This document shows positions 53,023 to 64,000 of a DNA stretch of 64,000 nt, one piece after another. The DNA lies in assembly GCF_900119795.1 (NCBI RefSeq), contig NZ_LT634361.1:1984001-2048000 (forward strand), given 5' to 3'. The stretch comes from Tenacibaculum maritimum NCIMB 2154. Lineage in GTDB: Bacteria > Bacteroidota > Bacteroidia > Flavobacteriales > Flavobacteriaceae. Position 1 is the first letter of the stretch; every line of letters begins with the position of its first letter. A model generated the notes under the pieces. It searched no databases and was not told the DNA's origin. It worked only from the letters and a program-made list of their open reading frames with translations. Made by a program: the position numbers and the translations under genes.

Positions 53023-55875
53023 TTATTTACTCAAATACATCTTACGTCTTGAATATAAATCATAAAACTGATCATCTTTTAAGCTATCTATAAACAAAAT
53101 ACTCTCTCCTGTCGATTTCATCTCTGGTCCTAGTTTTTTATTTACATTTGGAAATTTATTGAATGAAAATACTGGTTGTTTAATTGCATATCCCTTTAAT
53201 TGAGGTTTGAAATCAAAATCAGTTACTTTCTTATCTCCTAGCATTACTTTTGTTGCATAATTTACATAAGGTTCTCCATATGCTTTTGCTATAAAAGGTA
53301 CTGTTCTTGAAGCTCTCGGGTTTGCCTCTATGATATATACTTTATCATCTTTAATTGCAAATTGAATATTAATCAACCCTACTGTTTTTAAAGCTAAAGC
53401 AATAGTTTTTGTATGATCTTTTATCTGTTGCATCACTAAATCTCCCAAGTTAAATGCAGGCAGAGTTGCATTAGAATCTCCTGAGTGTACTCCACAAGGT
53501 TCTATATGCTCCATAATTCCTATAATATACACGTTTTCACCATCACAAATAGCATCTGCTTCTGCCTCTATAGCTCCATCTAAATAATGATCTAACAACA
53601 ATTTATTATTAGGCATTCTTCTTAATAAACCTACTACATGTTCTATTAATTCCTCTTTATTAATGACAATCTTCATTCCTTGTCCTCCTAACACATAAGA
53701 AGGTCTTACCAAGATTGGAAAGTCTAATTTTTCTGCCAGTGCTAGTGCTTCATCAGCTGTTTCTGCTATTCCAAATTCCGGATAAGGAATATTATTTTCC
53801 TGTAATAACCTAGAGAAGCTTCCTCTATCTTCTGCTAAATCTAACGCCTCAAAGCTTGTTCCTAAAATTTTAATTCCGTATTTCGTTAGCTTCTCTGCTA
53901 ACTTTAAAGCGGTTTGTCCTCCTAATTGAACAATAACCCCTTCTGGCTTCTCGTGCTTAATGATGTCATAAATATGTTCCCAAAAAACAGGCTCAAAATA
54001 GAGTTTATCCGCGGTATCAAAATCAGTAGATACTGTTTCCGGATTACAATTGATCATAATTGTTTCATAACCACTTTCAGCAGCTGCCAGCACTCCATGA
54101 ACACAACAATAATCAAATTCAATTCCTTGCCCTATTCTATTTGGTCCCGATCCTAAAACAATGATTTTTTTCTTATCTGAAACAGTACTTTCATTTGCTA
54201 CCGTTATCTCTCCATCTGCGGTTTTAACCGTATTTTCAAAAGTTGAGTAATAATATGGTGTTTTTGCTTTAAACTCTGCTGCACAAGTATCTACTAACTT
54301 ATAAACTCTATTAACTCCTAACTCTTCTCTCTTACTATATACCTCACTTTCTAAACACCCTAGCATATGTGCTATTTGTCTATCTCCATACCCTTTTTGC
54401 TTTGCTTCTAATAGCAACTCCCTGTCTAAAGTATCTATAGTATATGTAGCAATTTCTTTTTCTATTTCATATAGTTCTTCATACTGTCTTAAAAACCACA
54501 TATCAATTTTTGTGATATCATGAATTTTACTCAATGGAATTCCTATCTGAATCGCATCATAAATAGCAAAAACACGATCCCAAGAAGCATTTTTCAATTT
54601 CTCTATGATCTGATCATAATTTTTATACCCTTTTCCATCTGCGCCAATTCCATTACGTTTAATTTCTAAAGACTGAGTGGCTTTATGCAAAGCTTCTTGA
54701 AATGAGCGTCCAATTCCCATTACCTCTCCTACCGACTTCATTTGCAACCCTAACACTCTATCAGATCCTTCAAATTTATCAAAGTTCCAACGAGGTATCT
54801 TTACAATCACATAATCTAACGTTGGTTCAAATAATGCCGACGTTGATTTGGTAATTTGGTTTTCTAATTCATCTAAAGTATAACCTATTGCTAGCTTTGA
54901 CGCTACCTTTGCAATAGGATATCCTGTTGCTTTACTAGCCAAGGCAGAAGAACGAGATACTCTTGGATTGATTTCAATAGCTATGATTTCCTCTTTTTCA
55001 TCAGGAGAAACCGCAAACTGAACATTACATCCTCCTGCAAAATCACCAATTGAGCGCATCATTTTAATAGCCATATCGCGCATCTTTTGATACGTTTTAT
55101 CTGATAACGTCATTGCTGGAGCTACCGTAATAGAATCTCCTGTATGGATTCCCATAGGATCCATATTTTCAATAGAACAAATGATAACCACATTATCATT
55201 TTTATCTCTTAACAGCTCTAGTTCGTATTCTTTCCAACCAATTAAAGCTTTATCAATCATTACTTCATGAATCGGAGATATTTCTAAACCACGTGTTAAT
55301 AATTCATCAAAATCTTCTTTATTATGAACAAAAGAAGCCCCTGCTCCTCCTAATGTAAATGAAGCTCTAATAACTAGCGGAAAACCAAACTCTTGTGCTA
55401 TTTCTTTCCCTTTAAGATAAGATGTTGCCGTTGCTTGAGGGGCCATTGGAATTCCTATATCCAACATTAAATTTCTGAATTTCTCCCTATCCTCAGTTAT
55501 GTTAATAGCTTCAATATCAACCCCTATAATTTCTACTTCAAAATCTTCCCAAATTCCTTTTTCATCAGCTTCAATACATAAATTCAATGCTGTTTGCCCT
55601 CCCATTGTAGGTAAAACGGCATCAATTTGTGGATGCTCTTTTAAAATTTGGATTAATGATTTTGTTGTTAAAGGCAATAAGTACACATGATCCGCCATTG
55701 AAGGATCTGTCATAATTGTTGCAGGATTCGAATTAATTAAAATTGTTTCGATTCCATCTTCTCTAAGTGAGCGTAACGCTTGTGTTCCTGAATAATCGAA
55801 TTCACACGCTTGACCAATAACGATTGGGCCAGAACCGATGATTAAAATTGATTTAAGGTCTTGTTTTTTAGGCAT
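53023..55875 (-). CDS. carB: Carbamoyl-phosphate synthase large subunit, without C-terminal allosteric domain
   Basis: A 950-residue ATP-grasp enzyme making carbamoyl phosphate for pyrimidines and arginine. It has two duplicated ATP-grasp halves: ILIIGSGPIVIGQACEFDYS near the start and IIVLGSGPNRIGQGIEFDYC in the middle (about residue 570). The second half ends near residue 950. E. coli CarB is 1073 residues, and its extra part is the MGS-like domain that binds UMP and ornithine. That domain is absent here. Both catalytic halves look complete, so the enzyme should work but with different regulation. The gene is minus-strand beside rpmH. Confidence 0.95.
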   Translation of the reverse strand: MPKKQDLKSILIIGSGPIVIGQACEFDYSGTQALRSLREDGIETILINSNPATIMTDPSMADHVYLLPLTTKSLIQILKEHPQIDAVLPTMGGQTALNLCIEADEKGIWEDFEVEIIGVDIEAINITEDREKFRNLMLDIGIPMAPQATATSYLKGKEIAQEFGFPLVIRASFTLGGAGASFVHNKEDFDELLTRGLEISPIHEVMIDKALIGWKEYELELLRDKNDNVVIICSIENMDPMGIHTGDSITVAPAMTLSDKTYQKMRDMAIKMMRSIGDFAGGCNVQFAVSPDEKEEIIAIEINPRVSRSSALASKATGYPIAKVASKLAIGYTLDELENQITKSTSALFEPTLDYVIVKIPRWNFDKFEGSDRVLGLQMKSVGEVMGIGRSFQEALHKATQSLEIKRNGIGADGKGYKNYDQIIEKLKNASWDRVFAIYDAIQIGIPLSKIHDITKIDMWFLRQYEELYEIEKEIATYTIDTLDRELLLEAKQKGYGDRQIAHMLGCLESEVYSKREELGVNRVYKLVDTCAAEFKAKTPYYYSTFENTVKTADGEITVANESTVSDKKKIIVLGSGPNRIGQGIEFDYCCVHGVLAAAESGYETIMINCNPETVSTDFDTADKLYFEPVFWEHIYDIIKHEKPEGVIVQLGGQTALKLAEKLTKYGIKILGTSFEALDLAEDRGSFSRLLQENNIPYPEFGIAETADEALALAEKLDFPILVRPSYVLGGQGMKIVINKEELIEHVVGLLRRMPNNKLLLDHYLDGAIEAEADAICDGENVYIIGIMEHIEPCGVHSGDSNATLPAFNLGDLVMQQIKDHTKTIALALKTVGLINIQFAIKDDKVYIIEANPRASRTVPFIAKAYGEPYVNYATKVMLGDKKVTDFDFKPQLKGYAIKQPVFSFNKFPNVNKKLGPEMKSTGESILFIDSLKDDQFYDLYSRRKMYLSK

Positions 55876-55893
55876 TTTAAAGTTTGTTGTATT

Positions 55894-55905
55894 GTTGTGT
55901 AAAAA
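55894..55905 (-). promoter_or_regulatory. Possible -7 element upstream of carB
   Basis: On the minus strand the sequence includes TATTTTTA just before the carB start, the same imperfect TAnnTTTG variant seen before the porin and sigma-factor genes. Confidence 0.3.
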
Positions 55906-55923
55906 TAAAAATTACTTAAGTAT

Positions 55924-55954
55924 AAAAAAAGGTGTTACTAAAAATAGTAACACC
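55924..55954 (-). terminator. Terminator after rpmH
   Basis: GGTGTTACTA (55931-55940) pairs with TAGTAACACC (55945-55954) around AAAA. Seven A residues at 55924-55930 give the T tract on the minus strand. It isolates rpmH from carB. Confidence 0.88.
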
Positions 55955-55978
55955 TCAATTATTAACAATTGTTAATCA

Positions 55979-56140
55979 TTATTTCTTATGTCTTGCTTCA
56001 GATGAAACAGAAATTTTCTTTCTTCCTTTTGCTCTTCTTCTAGCTAATACTTTACGACCATTAGCAGAAGCCATTCTTTCTCTGAAACCGTGTTTGTTTC
56101 TTCTCTTTCTTTTTGATGGTTGGTACGTTCTTTTTGGCAT
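55979..56140 (-). CDS. rpmH: 50S ribosomal protein L34
   Basis: A 53-residue, very basic ribosomal protein. It begins [20 protein letters not shown] and contains [20 protein letters not shown], the L34 signature. The C-terminus has the Bacteroidota-type extension [13 protein letters not shown]. In many bacteria rpmH is directly upstream of rnpA and yidC near oriC. Here yidC lies 2 kb away on the other strand past pyrG, and no rnpA is seen beside it. It is monocistronic with a strong promoter and a terminator. Confidence 0.95.
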   Translation of the reverse strand: MPKRTYQPSKRKRRNKHGFRERMASANGRKVLARRRAKGRKKISVSSEARHKK

Positions 56141-56168
56141 TACTTATATTTTTAAAAATCTTCTTTAA

Positions 56169-57962
<1,794 letters not shown>

Positions 57963-57970
57963 GAAAAAAA

Positions 57971-58007
57971 GCCAACAAAATACGTGTAGAAATGTTGGCT
58001 TTTTTTT
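57971..58007 (+). terminator. Terminator after pyrG
   Basis: GCCAACA (57971-57977) pairs with TGTTGGC (57993-57999), with flanking A and T extending the stem. Eight T residues follow. Confidence 0.88.
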
Positions 58008-58240
58008 ATACACTGCACTAGATTTACCCTTTTAACTTTACACCAAAACCATCAACTATTTATAGAACGCTGAAGCTTTTGAAATTATACGATGTTGAAA
58101 TAAAGAAAAGGTACTCAAAGTAATGCTTTTTGGCAAACTGAAAAGTTTTGAATCAGCTTATTAAATGGAATACTCTTTGAACTATTAGTATTCGCTAAAT
58201 TAACCGTAACAAAACATCTTAAAAATCATAGAGTTTTGCT

Positions 58241-58248
58241 ACATTTGT
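58241..58248 (+). promoter_or_regulatory. -7 promoter element (TACATTTG) for yidC
   Basis: A perfect TAnnTTTG, 60 bases before the yidC ATG. The leader of about 55 bases contains the hairpin at 58254-58281. Confidence 0.55.
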
Positions 58249-58308
58249 CGAGTTTTTCTCTAAATCCTTTTTTAGAAAAATGACAAATTGACATTATAAC
58301 ATACATCA

Positions 58309-60183
58309 ATGGAAGAAAAAAAATTTGATTTCAATTCCTTAATAGGAATGATTTTACTGGGGGCAATCATGTTTTGGTATATGAGTAGCCAAAAGCCAGA
58401 AGTACAACCAGAAAATACCACCAACCAAGAAATTATTGATTCTACAAAAATAAGCAGTACTCCTGCTGAAAGAATCAATACAAATATTCAAAACGATTCT
58501 TTACAACAATTAGCTTTAAAAAGTAAACTAGGTGCTTTTGCTCATAGTGCTATCAAAGGAAAAGAAGGAACAACTACCTTAGAAAACGAAGTTTTAAAAT
58601 TAACTATTTCTAATAAAGGAGGGCAAATTACAGAAGCCTTAGTCAAAAATTATTTTACTTACGATAAATTGCCCTTATATTTGATTAAAGGCAATAATGC
58701 TTCTTTCAATATTAATTTTGGAACTACAGACAATAGAGTTTTAAATACTAAAGAACTATTTTTCGAGCCTTCTCTCACCAAAAACGGAACATTGACTGTA
58801 CTTTCTATGAAGTTAAAAGTTTCAGATAGCAAGTTCTTAGAATATCGCTACGAAATGTCTCATGACCAATATATGGTGAATTTTGCTGTTCGTTCTCAAG
58901 GATTAGGAAATATCATTAATACTTCTCAACAAATCAATCTCGATTGGAAATTAGAAGCATACAGACATGAAAAAAGTCAGCAAACAGAAAATATGTATTC
59001 AACTTATTACTATAAAGCTGACGACGAGGTAGAATATTTAAGCCCTAAAGATTCCGAAAATGTAAATGATGTTAATTGGGTAGCTTTTAAACAGCACTTT
59101 TTCTCTTCAATATTACTAACTGACACTCCTTTTAATAATGCTACCTTAATTTCACAAGACTTTAAAGGTGAAGAAATTGACAGTGTTTTTACAAAAACAT
59201 ATAGCTTAAAAACTCCTTTAGTTGTAAATAATGGTGAGTTGAACTACAATATGAAGTGGTATTACGGTCCTACAAACTATAATTTATTAAAAACTTATGC
59301 TAAAACAGATTTAGATGAAATAGTAGATTTAGGTTGGGGAATTTTTGGATTTTTAAACAGAACTATTTTTTACCCTGTTTTCAATTTGTTAAAAGGGTTT
59401 ATGAGCAACTACGGCTTAATTATCATTTTAATGACTATTGTAGTACGTATCCTAATGTCTCCACTAGTTTATAAATCTTATTTATCAAGTGCTAAAATGA
59501 AGGTTATCAAACCTGAGATGCAAGAAGTTAACGACAAGTATCCAGGAAAAGAAAATGCCATGAAACGTCAACAAGAAATAATGGCTATACAACGAAAAGC
59601 AGGAGTCAGCATGATGTCTGGATGTATTCCTGCATTGCTTCAAATGCCTATTTTCTTCGCTCTGTTCAGATTTTTCCCTTCTAATATAGAATTACGCCAA
59701 AAAGGATTTTTATGGGCTACCGATTTATCTTCTTATGATACGATCTTCAAACTTCCTTTTAAAATTCCTTTTTATGGAGACCACGTAAGTTTATTTCCAA
59801 TACTTGCATCCATTGCTATTTTCTTTTATATGAAAATGAATCAAAGCCAACAAGCAAATATGCAACAACCAACACAAGAAGGAATGCCTGATATGAGTCA
59901 AATGATGAAGTATATGATTTACTTCTCTCCTCTTATGATGTTATTCTTTTTTAACAACTATGCAAGTGGCTTAAGTTTATATTATTTTGTTTCAAACTTA
60001 CTAACCATTGCAATCATGTTAGTTATTAAGCATTATGTTATTGACGAGAAGAAAATTCATGCTCAAATAGAAGAAAATAAAAAGAAACCTGAAAAAGCAA
60101 AAAGCAAATTTCGTCAACGTTTAGACGAAGCAATGAAACAAGCTCAAGAGCAACAAGCCGCTCAACAAAGACGAAGAAAATAA
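58309..60183 (+). CDS. yidC: Membrane protein insertase YidC
   Basis: A 624-residue insertase for inner-membrane proteins. The N-terminal helix (about 9-25) is followed by a large periplasmic domain (about 60-345). The conserved YidC core has about five helices, with SNYGLIIILMTIVVRILMSP and GCIPALLQMPIFFALFRF. The C-terminal tail is a charged, Gln-rich extension (EEQKKK-like, ending AAQQRRRK) which can bind ribosomes. The length is usual for Bacteroidota. It is monocistronic, with its own promoter and terminator. Confidence 0.95.
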   Translation: MEEKKFDFNSLIGMILLGAIMFWYMSSQKPEVQPENTTNQEIIDSTKISSTPAERINTNIQNDSLQQLALKSKLGAFAHSAIKGKEGTTTLENEVLKLTISNKGGQITEALVKNYFTYDKLPLYLIKGNNASFNINFGTTDNRVLNTKELFFEPSLTKNGTLTVLSMKLKVSDSKFLEYRYEMSHDQYMVNFAVRSQGLGNIINTSQQINLDWKLEAYRHEKSQQTENMYSTYYYKADDEVEYLSPKDSENVNDVNWVAFKQHFFSSILLTDTPFNNATLISQDFKGEEIDSVFTKTYSLKTPLVVNNGELNYNMKWYYGPTNYNLLKTYAKTDLDEIVDLGWGIFGFLNRTIFYPVFNLLKGFMSNYGLIIILMTIVVRILMSPLVYKSYLSSAKMKVIKPEMQEVNDKYPGKENAMKRQQEIMAIQRKAGVSMMSGCIPALLQMPIFFALFRFFPSNIELRQKGFLWATDLSSYDTIFKLPFKIPFYGDHVSLFPILASIAIFFYMKMNQSQQANMQQPTQEGMPDMSQMMKYMIYFSPLMMLFFFNNYASGLSLYYFVSNLLTIAIMLVIKHYVIDEKKIHAQIEENKKKPEKAKSKFRQRLDEAMKQAQEQQAAQQRRRK

Positions 60184-60203
60184 AATCTCTAAAAACAAGT
60201 AAG

Positions 60204-60230
60204 AAAGTCCTCAAAATTGAGGACTTTTTT
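60204..60230 (+). terminator. Terminator after yidC
   Basis: aaagtcctca (60204-60213) pairs with tgaggacttt (60218-60227) around AAAT, followed by T residues. Confidence 0.88.
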
Positions 60231-60287
60231 TTTAAACCTTTGCTAGTTTAAAATGTCTAATTATAAATGTGCTCAATACCTCTTCTT

Positions 60288-62744
60288 ATGAAAAAACTAT
60301 TACTATTTATTTTCTGCATTTATAACATCTCTCTTTATGCACAAAAACCTAAAATGCATACAAAGCAAACAACCTTATTATCAGGCATTGTGCTAGAAGC
60401 CTCCACCAGACAACCATTAGAATACGCTACAATCATATTGACAGATTTAAAAAATCAGCAAATTACAGGTGGAATTACGAATGAAAAAGGCCTTTTTTTG
60501 ATTCGAGTTCCTCAAGGAAGTTATGATATTAACATAGAATTCATAGGTTTTAAAACAAAACAATTATCTAATAAAATACTAACCAATCATACTTCATTAG
60601 GCACAATCCTTCTTTCAGAAGATACAGAAACTCTTGAAGAAGTAGAAGTCATTGCTGAAAAATCAACCATTGAAATTCGACTCGACAAAAAAATATATAA
60701 TGTTGGTAAAGACATGACTGTTAAAGGAGGAAGTGTCAGTGATGTTTTAGACAATGTTCCTGCTGTTCATGTAGATGCTGAAGGAACAGTAAGCCTTAGA
60801 GGAAATGAAAATGTTCGTATTTTAATAGATGGAAAACCCTCTTCTTTAATAGGCTTAAACAGTACAGATGCATTGCGTAACCTTCCTGCTGAAGCCATTG
60901 AAAAAGTTGAAGTAATCACCTCCCCTTCCGCACGCTACGACGCAGAAGGAACTGCTGGGATTTTAAATATCATTCTTAAAAAAGGTAATATCCGAGGAGT
61001 TAACGGTGCTATAAATCTAACAACTGGTATCCCTGAAGTTTTAAGTATCTCTCCCAATTTGAATTACCGCGCACAAAAAATCAACTTATTTTCTAATATG
61101 AATTACTCTTACCGCAAGAGCCCAGGAAATTCACAAACTTTTTTCACCAATTTTAATCCAGATGCAACTATTAAGGATTTTCGCAATGAAGATCGTTTTT
61201 TTGACAGGAAAAACACCAATATAAACACCTCTTTAGGTTTAGAATATTACCTTACTAAAAACAGTTCTATCACAAGTTCTTTTTTCTATAAAAAGAATAA
61301 TAGTCATACTACTACTACTAACTTCACAGAAAATAGCAATCTATCAAACTCCTTAACTTCTACTGAAAATAGAATTGAAAATGAAGATAAAAAAACTACT
61401 GATAAACAATATACTTTAAATTATACCAATAACTTCCATGGAAAAGGCAAAAAACTGGTCATAGAAGCGCAATATAATGATAGCAGCTCTTTAGAAAATG
61501 CTCCTGTTTCTGTAGCTGGCATTTTAGAAGAAATCAATTCACAAATTACCAATTCCAAAGACTTCCTATTTCAAATCGATTACCTCATTCCTTTCGGAAA
61601 AAACAGTCAACTTGAATTTGGACATAAAACAACTGTGCAAGACCTCTTTTCAGACTTTAAAGTGCGCGACAAAAATGGAACTCCTTTTGAATACGATCCT
61701 TCTAATGCTATTGATTTCAAGCAAAATATTTATGCTTTTTACATACAATATGGCAATCGATTACGCGATTTTTCTTACTTGCTAGGCTTACGAACTGAAA
61801 TTACAGATATTGACTTAGCAGTATTGACCACAAAGGAAGCTTCCAATAAAAACTATACAGAATGGTTTCCTACCATAAACTTAGGATATGAACTGAATAA
61901 GTATGCTCAATTAACTTTAGGGTATTCTAGAAGGCTTAGAAGGCCTCGTCACTGGTTTTTAAACCCTTTTGAATCTCGTAGTTCAGCAAGAAATATATTC
62001 AAAGGAAATCCAGATATCAATCCAACTTTTACTAGTTCTTTTGATATAGGATATACTAATAAAATTAACAAATTAATTATTAACACCTCTATTTATTATC
62101 AGCATTTCACAGACATCATGCAAGCTATTTCTTTTACTGAAAGAAGAATACAAAATGGAAAATCTTTCGATGTTTTTATTAGAACTCCTGTAAACTTAGG
62201 TACTGAAAATCGTTACGGATTTGAACTTACCTCTAATTACTCTCCTTCTAAAAAAATACGTTTGTCTGCTACATTTAATTATTTCCATTTTAATATAGAT
62301 GCTTTTACATATACTTATAATAACCTACAATCTGTTTTTCTAGATAAAGTAAATCAAAATAGTTGGTTTGCTCGTTTTAATACTCGCATTAGTTTGCCAG
62401 CTAAAATTCAATGGCAAACTCGCTTACTATATCGCGGTGCACAAACTACTGCTTTAACTGATAGAAAAGGTGTTTTTATAACAAACTTAGCTTTTAGTAG
62501 AGACTTTCTTAAAGACAAGGCTTCTTTGATATTAAACATTAATGATCTGTTTAATTCTCGTAAAAGAAATAGTACTACTTATTACGGGGGAAGAATTACT
62601 CCAGTAACTATTTCAACAGCAGCTTTTCAATGGAGGGAACGACAAATATCTTTGAGTTTTACTTATCGCTTCAACCAAAAGAAAAAAAGACCAAAACAAA
62701 ACCACTCAAGAACGAGTGGCAGTGGTGGTGATTTTGAAGGCTAG
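60288..62744 (+). CDS. Outer-membrane TonB-dependent-type receptor (plug plus beta-barrel)
   Basis: An 818-residue outer-membrane protein with a signal peptide (MKKLLLFIFCIYNISLYAQ, about 1-19). A carboxypeptidase-regulatory-like domain follows (about 25-105: SGIVLEASTRQPLEYATI). A plug domain lies at about 135-220 (SDVLDNVPAVHVDAEGTV), and the rest is a beta-barrel. The tail after the last aromatic strand (KKKRPKQNHSRTSGSGGDFEG) is basic and Gly-rich. No susC or susD partner is next to it, so a polysaccharide substrate is not indicated. The ATG at 60288 is used, since the earlier in-frame ATG gives a poor signal peptide. Confidence 0.88.
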   Translation: MKKLLLFIFCIYNISLYAQKPKMHTKQTTLLSGIVLEASTRQPLEYATIILTDLKNQQITGGITNEKGLFLIRVPQGSYDINIEFIGFKTKQLSNKILTNHTSLGTILLSEDTETLEEVEVIAEKSTIEIRLDKKIYNVGKDMTVKGGSVSDVLDNVPAVHVDAEGTVSLRGNENVRILIDGKPSSLIGLNSTDALRNLPAEAIEKVEVITSPSARYDAEGTAGILNIILKKGNIRGVNGAINLTTGIPEVLSISPNLNYRAQKINLFSNMNYSYRKSPGNSQTFFTNFNPDATIKDFRNEDRFFDRKNTNINTSLGLEYYLTKNSSITSSFFYKKNNSHTTTTNFTENSNLSNSLTSTENRIENEDKKTTDKQYTLNYTNNFHGKGKKLVIEAQYNDSSSLENAPVSVAGILEEINSQITNSKDFLFQIDYLIPFGKNSQLEFGHKTTVQDLFSDFKVRDKNGTPFEYDPSNAIDFKQNIYAFYIQYGNRLRDFSYLLGLRTEITDIDLAVLTTKEASNKNYTEWFPTINLGYELNKYAQLTLGYSRRLRRPRHWFLNPFESRSSARNIFKGNPDINPTFTSSFDIGYTNKINKLIINTSIYYQHFTDIMQAISFTERRIQNGKSFDVFIRTPVNLGTENRYGFELTSNYSPSKKIRLSATFNYFHFNIDAFTYTYNNLQSVFLDKVNQNSWFARFNTRISLPAKIQWQTRLLYRGAQTTALTDRKGVFITNLAFSRDFLKDKASLILNINDLFNSRKRNSTTYYGGRITPVTISTAAFQWRERQISLSFTYRFNQKKKRPKQNHSRTSGSGGDFEG

Positions 62745-62968
62745 AATAGGATATTTCTTTAAAAGCTTAATTTGAAATTCCTTGATTTAATATTTTGCCT
62801 TGGCTATCATTGGAATTCATATGAAAAAGAGCAGAGTTTAAAGGAAGCTGAAATCTACAAGTCTTCTTATTTAGAATAGCACTATTTTTGAGAATGCGCC
62901 TTTAAAAAAAGTGTGTGCACTCAACATATTTTACTTTTTTAACCTCTAATTTCTTTTTATAAAAAAAA

Positions 62969-62994
62969 CTCGTTCCTTAAAATAAAAGAACGAG
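62969..62994 (-). terminator. Terminator after small membrane gene
   Basis: CTCGTTC (62969-62975) pairs with GAACGAG (62988-62994), with A run at 62961-62967 giving T on the minus strand. It ends the gene at 63022-63195. Confidence 0.75.
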
Positions 62995-63021
62995 CTTTAT
63001 AATATATGTTTAGAATTGCTA

Positions 63022-63195
63022 TTATTTTCCTTCAGCAGCTCTCTTTGCTTCTTTCTTTAACTTTATATTTTCCCAAATTGTTCCTCCAATCCAATAAGGA
63101 ACGACAAATGTTAACAAGAAAATCAACAGCCAAAAACCTGCTGTAAAAATAAACATGAATAATACCAGTCCTGAAAATTCTGAAAAATCTAACAT
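63022..63195 (-). CDS. Small hypothetical membrane protein (57 aa)
   Basis: A 57-residue protein starting MLDFSEFSGLVLFMFIFTAG, with one or two hydrophobic segments (about 8-33) and a Lys/Glu-rich tail (NIKLKKEAKRAAEGK). It is flanked by a terminator and a TAATTTTG element (63224-63231, minus strand), which support a real transcript. It is not recognised as a family. It is divergent from fumC. Confidence 0.6.
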   Translation of the reverse strand: MLDFSEFSGLVLFMFIFTAGFWLLIFLLTFVVPYWIGGTIWENIKLKKEAKRAAEGK

Positions 63196-63223
63196 TAGTT
63201 TCTTATTAAATATTGTTACGCCA

Positions 63224-63231
63224 CAAAATTA
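63224..63231 (-). promoter_or_regulatory. -7 promoter element (TAATTTTG) for the small membrane gene
   Basis: On the minus strand TAATTTTG ends 28 bases from the ATG at 63195. It matches TAnnTTTG. Confidence 0.5.
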
Positions 63232-63354
63232 AAACTATTTTTCTTTTTCGCACAATAATTTCAAAATAAATTATGATAAAAATAAATTTTTAAAAGATCG
63301 AGAATTTGTAATTTAGCATTTTATTAATTTTTAGCATTTAAAATCATACTCAAA

Positions 63355-64000
63355 ATGAAATATAGAATCGAAAAAGATACTATGGGACAGGTAGAAGTTC
63401 CTGCAGATAAATATTGGGGAGCGCAAACTGAGCGTTCTCGTAATAACTTCAAAATAGGTCCTGCTGGATCAATGCCCTTGGAGGTGGTTTACGGTTTTGC
63501 TTATTTAAAGAAAGCCGCTGCTTATACCAATGCTGATTTAGGTGTTTTAAGTAATGAAAAACGCGATTTAATAGCGCAAGTTTGTGATGAAATTTTAGAT
63601 GGAAAACACGATCATCAATTTCCTTTGGTCATTTGGCAAACAGGTTCTGGTACACAATCAAATATGAATGTGAATGAAGTAATTGCGAATAGAGCGCATG
63701 AGATTGCTGGGAACGTGATAGGTGAAGGTGAAAAAACAATACAGCCCAATGACGATGTAAATAAATCTCAATCTTCTAACGATACTTTCCCTACAGGAAT
63801 GCACATTGCTGCTTATATAAAAATTATAGAAACAACGATTCCTGGAATTACACAGTTAAGAGATACTTTACAAGCTAAATCAGAAGCCTTTGCTAACGTT
63901 GTAAAAATTGGACGTACCCATTTAATGGATGCTACTCCTTTGACATTAGGACAAGAATTTTCTGGATATGTTGCGCAGCTAAACTTTGGTTTAAAAGCAT
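63355..64000 (+). CDS. fumC: Class II fumarate hydratase (N-terminal part)
   Basis: The first 215 residues of fumarase C, cut by the window edge. It interconverts fumarate and L-malate in the citric acid cycle. Typical motifs are [19 protein letters not shown] (start), [19 protein letters not shown], and [20 protein letters not shown]. The length of a full protein would be about 465. The rest lies beyond 64000. No obvious -7 element was found in the short AT-rich region before it. Confidence 0.95.
   Translation, partial: MKYRIEKDTMGQVEVPADKYWGAQTERSRNNFKIGPAGSMPLEVVYGFAYLKKAAAYTNADLGVLSNEKRDLIAQVCDEILDGKHDHQFPLVIWQTGSGTQSNMNVNEVIANRAHEIAGNVIGEGEKTIQPNDDVNKSQSSNDTFPTGMHIAAYIKIIETTIPGITQLRDTLQAKSEAFANVVKIGRTHLMDATPLTLGQEFSGYVAQLNFGLKA

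Larger units (their letters stand above)
57963..58308. other. Intergenic region between pyrG and yidC
   Basis: This 346-base stretch holds the pyrG terminator, a yidC promoter element at 58241-58248 and a small hairpin of T- and A-rich arms (58254-58260 with 58275-58281) in the predicted yidC leader. No gene is apparent in it. Confidence 0.55.

Overview
The window is a 64 kb piece of an AT-rich Bacteroidota chromosome, almost certainly from the family Flavobacteriaceae and perhaps a marine genus such as Tenacibaculum or Polaribacter (genus is inference). The grounds are the gene families (DUF4835, DUF6787, DUF6913, DUF2795, a long SecA, a CarB without its C-terminal domain), the conserved order bamD-rpoZ-coaBC-DUF4835-recN-TPR-fabI, repeated Bacteroidota -7 promoter elements of the form TAnnTTTG, and the near absence of Shine-Dalgarno sequences. 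I see no tRNA, rRNA, CRISPR array, insertion sequence or prophage. This is mainly core chromosome.

Layout. 1-4.1 kb: a partial gene, a dicarboxylate/amino-acid symporter, a glycine-rich DUF937 protein, small membrane proteins and an M19 dipeptidase. 4.1-7.4 kb: a CoA-type Nudix hydrolase, a PlsC-like acyltransferase, an M42 aminopeptidase and a second Nudix enzyme whose start codon abuts a terminator. 7.6-11.6 kb: histidine degradation (hutI-hutG), then an ECF sigma factor with two membrane-associated genes. 11.6-16 kb: threonine aldolase, prfB (no programmed frameshift), an ArsC-like protein, and a two-gene unit of a DUF3050 protein and a GT2 glycosyltransferase. 16-24.7 kb: a long minus-strand housekeeping operon from bamD to fabI, then ferritin, dapA and DUF6913. 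24.7-34.7 kb: a split 5'-nucleotidase pair, DoxX-like and YhhN-like membrane proteins, ligA, two unrecognised overlapping small genes, a secreted DinB-like protein, a long GAPDH and a DegP/HtrA protease.

34.8-46.3 kb: dapF-GNAT-mltG, then a lysozyme-like secreted protein that appears to start with ATT. The minus-strand dnaA-phosphatase-RsmI-like operon lies opposite a thioesterase, an adenosyltransferase, DUF2795, secA and ung. The dnaA upstream region (40.59-40.76 kb) is a weak oriC candidate. 46.4-50.5 kb: a lactate uptake and oxidation operon (porin, lactate permease, FMN lactate dehydrogenase). 50.6-64 kb: a MutS2 without an Smr domain, carB, rpmH, pyrG, yidC, a TonB-dependent-type receptor, a small membrane protein and the start of fumC.

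Working together: several units build or maintain the envelope (plsC, fabI, bamD, mltG, the lysozyme-like gene, yidC, secA, degP). Others serve DNA and RNA metabolism (dnaA, ligA, recN, mutS2, ung, prfB, rpoZ, carB, pyrG) and central carbon metabolism (GAPDH, fumC, lactate utilisation). Nothing seen amounts to a clearly new multi-gene defence or mobile system. The best leads are the ATT-initiated lysozyme-like gene, the DUF3050 protein with a possible diiron ligand pattern beside a glycosyltransferase, the sigma-factor operon, leaderless-looking transcripts, and the unrecognised gene pair near 30.3-30.9 kb.
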